Shown here in pieces: positions 6,097-7,491 of a stretch of 7,491 nt of DNA. How positions within the stretch are numbered: position 1 is the first letter of the stretch; each line of letters opens with the position of its first letter. Location of the stretch: the NCBI GenBank assembly GCA_903927685.1, contig CAIYOB010001023.1, positions 1 to 7,491 of the forward strand, read 5' to 3'. Source of the stretch: an uncultured Planctomycetaceae bacterium. GTDB taxonomy: Bacteria > Planctomycetota > Planctomycetia > Pirellulales > Pirellulaceae. The translations under genes were made by a program, and so were the position numbers. Under the pieces are notes generated by a model. That model had not been told where the DNA came from. It made no database searches and worked only from the letters and a program-made list of their open reading frames with translations.

Positions 6097-7454
6097 CCAT
6101 CTTCAAAGCCTGTGACATCCGCGGCGTGGTCGGCCGGGAGTGGGGAGCGGCAGAGGCCCGCCGGATCGGCCACGCTTTGGGCGGCATGATCCGGGCCCGG
6201 AACGAGTCGTCGATCTGCGTCGGCGGGGACTTTCGCCGGAGCACTCCCGAGTTGAAGCAGGCCCTGACAGACGGACTGTTGGCTGCCGGGCTGGATGTGT
6301 TCGACGTCGGCCAGCAGCCCACGCCGGTCGTCTACTTCGCCGCCCGGCACCTCGGCTGCCGCAGCGTCGCCGTGGTGACCGCCTCGCACAATCCCGCCCG
6401 CTACAACGGCATCAAGTTCTTCGTGGCCGGCCAGCCTCCCGGCCCGGCCCTGATCCAAGAGCTGGCAGCCGGCCTGGACAGCCTGCCCCACGGCCCGCGG
6501 GGAACTCGCGACGAGCGGCAGGTGACGGCCGAGTACGAGGCATGGGCGGTCCGCCAATCGCGGGAACTGGCCGGCGGAGCAGCGGGCGTGCAAGGCTTGT
6601 CGGTCGCCCTGGACGCGATGGCCGGCGCGGACACGCACCTCGCGCCCCGCGTCCTGGCTGCGGCCGGCCACGCGGTCCAGTCCCTGACCCCGGAGATCGA
6701 CCCGGATTACACGAAATGCAACCCGGATCCGTCGCACGACGAGAACTTGAGGCCGCTGGTCGACGTCGTCTGTTCCCGCCCGGCCGACGTCGGTATCGCG
6801 TTGGACGGCGACGGTGATCGCGTGGTGTTCGTCGACCACACGGGCCGGATTGCGCGGCCGGAGGAGATCGCGGCGATCCTGATCCGGCACTGCTTCCACC
6901 GCCCCACGGTCGTCTACGACTTGAAATGCGCCTCGCTGGTCGCCCGCGTGACGGCCGAGACCGGCGGGGTGGCGATCATGCAGCCCAGCGGGCACGGCTT
7001 CATCAAATCGGCGATGCTGGCCGCCCGAGCCGAACTGGGCGTCGAAGTCAGCGGGCACCACTTTTTCGGAATCCTGGACGGCGGCGACGACGGCTTGTTC
7101 ACCGCCCTGGTCGTGTTGGGGCTTCTGAGCCAGCGGCGCGTGCGGCTGGCCGACTTGATCCGCCCGGCGGAATGGCCCGCCATCACGCCGGACATGCGGA
7201 TTCCGTTTGCCGGCGACGCCCTGGCCGCGGTTGAGGCGATCGCCGACCAGTGCGGCGGCGCCGTGACGCGTCTGGATGGCGTGCGGGCCAGCTACGAAGG
7301 CGGTTGGGGGCTGGCTCGCGCCTCGATCACCGAGCCCGCGATCACCTTCCGATTCGAGGGCCGCGATCGGGACCATCTGCGGCAAATTGCCGACCAGTTC
7401 CTGGCCGGCGCCGGGCCGCTGCGTAACCAAGTGTTGGAGAGAATTCATGAGTGA
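6093..7454 (+). CDS. Alpha-D-phosphohexomutase (phosphomannomutase/phosphoglucomutase type)
   Basis: This cytoplasmic enzyme moves phosphate between the C1 and C6 (or C5) hydroxyls of a sugar through a phosphoserine. All four family motifs are present in a 453-residue chain of normal length. KACDIRG is at 5-11 near the N-terminus. TASHNP is at 96-101 with phosphoserine S98. The Mg2+ loop DGDGDR is at 238-243. The sugar-recognition loop EVSGHH is at 318-323, and the C-terminal phosphate-binding loop RASITEP at 409-415. The recognition loop differs from GEMSGH of typical PMM/PGM, so the sugar (mannose, glucose, or a pentose) is not settled. The GTG start at 6093 overlaps the kinase stop. The frame is open further upstream, but that stretch is kinase in another frame. 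Its end overlaps the next gene by 8 bases. Confidence 0.92.
   Translation: MTIFKACDIRGVVGREWGAAEARRIGHALGGMIRARNESSICVGGDFRRSTPELKQALTDGLLAAGLDVFDVGQQPTPVVYFAARHLGCRSVAVVTASHNPARYNGIKFFVAGQPPGPALIQELAAGLDSLPHGPRGTRDERQVTAEYEAWAVRQSRELAGGAAGVQGLSVALDAMAGADTHLAPRVLAAAGHAVQSLTPEIDPDYTKCNPDPSHDENLRPLVDVVCSRPADVGIALDGDGDRVVFVDHTGRIARPEEIAAILIRHCFHRPTVVYDLKCASLVARVTAETGGVAIMQPSGHGFIKSAMLAARAELGVEVSGHHFFGILDGGDDGLFTALVVLGLLSQRRVRLADLIRPAEWPAITPDMRIPFAGDALAAVEAIADQCGGAVTRLDGVRASYEGGWGLARASITEPAITFRFEGRDRDHLRQIADQFLAGAGPLRNQVLERIHE
7436..7440 (+). promoter_or_regulatory. Ribosome binding site for the partial gene at the right edge
   Basis: GGAGA lies six bases before the ATG at 7447, within the end of the mutase gene. 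It makes the overlapping downstream start credible. Confidence 0.65.
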
Positions 7455-7491
7455 CGTCTTGGAACAATTGATCGGCATGTCCCAGGCGCTG
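7447..7491 (+). CDS. Start of a further operon gene, cut by the window edge (possible class II aldolase)
   Basis: Only 15 codons are visible, giving MSDVLEQLIGMSQAL. The ATG overlaps the last 8 bases of the mutase gene and has a good ribosome binding site, so it is very likely a real gene translated in coupling. The pattern LxxLIxMSxxL resembles the first helix of class II aldolase/adducin-family proteins, which often continue with a Gly-rich motif. That would suit a sugar-kinase neighbourhood. Fifteen residues cannot establish a family, so the product name is a guess. Confidence 0.6.
   Translation, partial: MSDVLEQLIGMSQAL

Overview
The window is GC-rich (about two-thirds G+C by eye) bacterial chromosome, densely coding, with no mobile elements, tRNA, rRNA or CRISPR. 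Gene content points to the Planctomycetota. It has tandem Tat-exported Gfo/Idh/MocA oxidoreductases, which that phylum carries in large numbers, beside an mcsA-mcsB pair lacking the Firmicutes neighbours ctsR and clpC. This assignment is inference, not proof.

Layout. Positions 64-2743 hold two paralogous minus-strand genes for Tat-signal Gfo/Idh/MocA oxidoreductases, 43 bases apart and probably co-transcribed (2743 to 64). Positions 2744-2970 form a divergent regulatory region. It has a very good plus-strand sigma70-type promoter (TTGACA, 16-base spacer, TGC-TAGAAT) and a weaker minus-strand candidate. From 2971 to the right edge there is a tight plus-strand run: mcsA (zinc-binding activator with a UVR motif), mcsB (protein-arginine kinase), an FGGY sugar kinase resembling the cyanobacterial/plant D-ribulose kinase-like group, an alpha-D-phosphohexomutase (phosphomannomutase/phosphoglucomutase type), and the first 15 codons of another gene, possibly a class II aldolase. 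Gaps in this run are 79 and 8 bases, followed by a 4-base and an 8-base overlap, so it looks like one operon.

How they may work together. McsA and McsB should form an arginine-phosphorylation complex that tags proteins for Clp-type proteolysis. Downstream, the kinase phosphorylates a ketose or related sugar and the mutase moves phosphate between sugar positions; an aldolase would cleave a phosphorylated sugar. Why a protein quality-control kinase is transcribed with sugar-phosphate genes is the main open question. The two exported oxidoreductases probably act on sugars or glycosides outside the cytoplasm, but their substrate cannot be read from sequence.

No wholly new system is evident. The points most worth a second look are the mcsAB-sugar operon, two departures from Bacillus signature motifs (the fourth zinc pair of McsA and the phosphoarginine-sensing RDxxRA motif of McsB), and the compact divergent promoter region.
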